A stretch of 64,000 nt of DNA. Source: Temnothorax longispinosus. Lineage: Eukaryota; Arthropoda; Insecta; Hymenoptera; Formicidae. Position numbers and translations under genes: made by a program. Below the pieces are notes generated by a model. The model did not search any database. It was not told the DNA's origin and saw only the letters and a program-made list of their open reading frames with translations. The stretch is from the NCBI RefSeq assembly GCF_030848805.1, contig NC_092358.1, positions 19,377,297 to 19,441,296 on the forward strand, in the 5' to 3' direction. Below, one piece after another: positions 62,028-64,000 of the stretch (positions are counted from its first letter, which is position 1; each line of letters opens with the position of its first letter).

Positions 62028-64000
62028 TACCTAATTAATAACGTTAGTTCTTTTCTAACTTCAGTAAAATAATATTTCGCTACTATAAACAATTATAATT
62101 CATGAAACATCTATACACGAACTTATACATGAACAAACGCACCTAGAAATTTTGTAGCTACAAACCTAGGTCAAAGTACTAGTTCATGTAAAAAATTATT
62201 AAGATGCTCAAGGAATATACTTTTCATCGAGCGGAAGAAAATAATGAAGCGACATTCCAACGACCCATGTGATCCATTAAAGTAACGGTAACATCGCGAA
62301 AGCGATTTTTGCTTCTTTCCGTTCGTTTCTTCTTTATGGCAAACGTTTTCTTCGAAATATATAACTCGTGCGGCAATTGAATAATTTTACAGCGTCGTGC
62401 GAAACCAAAGTGCAACGATGCACGTTCTGCGATTTAATGGCGTTGCACAGAAAACGCGGATATACGGCATCACAGTAAAAACCAGATGCTCCGAACACCG
62501 GATCTACTTATCGTGACTTTCTGCATCGCAACAAAACGAAATATATTCTTGGTTTTCTTCATATATAATAACGAATTAGTTGTAATATATAAATTTTTTA
62601 TATAATTATTTAATTAACTTGTATAAAGTTATTGTAGCGTTCTTGCAATGCATATTTTCAAAATTATTTGAATTATAAAGTAATAATAATAATTTATCGA
62701 TAAAAAAATTAAATTAAATTTTTTATGTCTAGATTAAATTGCACATATTGTCGATTTGAGAAAATCCTATTCTACTCCTACATTTACATTACATACAAAA
62801 ATACTGAGATAATAGCGCACGACTAAATCTTCGCGAATTAAAACGTATGGATATCATACGCGGCACCAATAATGGATAAATGAGGTGAAAGACCAAGACG
62901 AATCAACATAATATCTGACACGCACGTACGGACTGATTATAATCTACAATAGGAGCGACCTGCCTTCCTCAAAGACCCGTCATCCTTCGTGAACGCACTT
63001 TACGATATTACGTGAATGCCAATTCGAACGGAGACGCTTCGTTAGTCGATTCGTTGTAAAAGCTCGACATGCGACGGATTCCGCGATCGATTTTTATAAT
63101 CTGCAAGTGTCGAGTAGGACCCCCAGTCGTGTAGGAAAGCATGATGTAGGAACAATAATAGGGTCTAAGGTGGATGACTTCGTCGCCACACGAGGGTGAC
63201 ACGCACGACGGGGTGATTATATCAATAATAGCTCTCCGAGGAGAGTGGAGAGGAAACGTCGATCTTCGCAACCCTGTCACTCCCTGTCTGATCCAACTAC
63301 TAAAGATCCCTCGAAGTGATTTCGCGAGTTCCGCAGTTTATATCCCGGTGCTGGCGCGACACAGATATCAGACTATCTCGCGCTTTACGGCCGCTGTTTT
63401 ATCGCGATCTTAATGAAATTGTTTTTATGCTCATGTATAGCGTGATGCATCAGCCTCCATCTCGACCTACTGTGCTCCTGCACCCTTTCATTTTCTCGGC
63501 TCTAACTGTTTTCACTTATAGCGCGTGCGAACGTACTTTTATCCGATGGAAAGAGTGTCTTTAACATGATGAATTGTCCGGTAGAGCAATTTATATTTTC
63601 AACGTACACAAACCTGTCCTAATTTATAATATCTATGATTTTTAAACGGTGCATCTCAGAGGAATTACATTAAGAAATAATAAATAGGAATAAAATATTT
63701 TTTTATATTATATTTCTGGTCATTATAAACCTTCGCAAAAATGTTTTCATATTCTAGAAAAATTATGGTATTAAAGATTAAATGGCTCGCAAAAATAAAT
63801 CATGCATGATGCTTTTCCGGAAAGATATGTATAGCACTTCCTACGCTATGTCAAGACAGTTATGTTCAGCATGTCTCGAGGTAAAGGGTCGTAAAGGGTT
63901 GAAATTCCGCAACGGCCTGTCCGGTACGGAAAAGTGCAGCGCGTAGGCATATCCGAGAACGCTGACGTGGTACGTCGGCGATCGTTTGCATAAAAATCAT
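62028..64000. other. Gene-free sequence to window end
   Basis: AT-rich to about 62850, then mixed. Overlapping frames of 79-90 codons at 63008-63564 on both strands show no signature. I see no RNA gene or inverted repeat of note here. Confidence 0.5.

Overview
This window looks like a piece of an insect nuclear genome. Hymenopteran, perhaps ant, is my best guess. The grounds are AT-rich sequence broken by short CpG-rich blocks, many CT/GA microsatellites, several short inverted-repeat elements, no operon-like gene packing, and one exon bounded by clear eukaryotic splice sites. The species call is inference and I cannot confirm it.

No complete gene is visible in the 64 kb. Most open frames are short, overlap on both strands, lack splice context or are translated repeats. 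The best coding feature is a minus-strand exon at 18216-18347. It has a polypyrimidine tract and CAG acceptor, an ATG followed by a signal-peptide-like segment, and an AG|GTGAGT donor in phase 1. It is probably the start-codon exon of a secreted or membrane protein, so much of the window may be its introns and flanks. Three much weaker coding candidates are listed at low confidence (10266-10403 minus, 21537-21761 minus, 35097-35276 plus).

The clearest content is transposon-derived. (1) A 2.77 kb foldback element at 23165-25931 is flanked by an exact 9-bp target duplication. Its long inverted arms are built from 135-159 bp tandem units, 11 in the left arm and 8 in the right, and each unit carries AGTTCY motifs spaced near 10 or 21 bp. 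This architecture matches the FB (foldback)/Mutator-like elements known from Drosophila. (2) A 2.85 kb near-perfect palindrome at 41487-44340 has arms of about 1.4 kb around a short loop. (3) Short MITE-like elements lie at 8616-8817 (9-bp duplication), 9422-9504, 13913-14173, 22327-22533, 54287-54714 and 61457-62027, with a weaker candidate at 5881-6135.

Layout: 1-8.6 kb is gene-free AT-rich sequence with a GC/purine-rich block near 6.4-7.2 kb. 8.6-14.2 kb holds three MITE-like elements and a purine-skewed tract. 14.2-22.3 kb holds the signal-peptide exon and a CpG-rich zone. 22.3-25.9 kb holds a MITE, a CT repeat and the foldback element. 26-41 kb is gene-free apart from microsatellites and CpG-rich patches. 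41.5-44.3 kb is the giant palindrome. 44.3-64 kb is gene-free with two MITEs, large CT/GA repeats and a Z-DNA-prone tract. I saw no tRNA, rRNA, recognised microRNA, CRISPR array or telomeric TTAGG array by eye.
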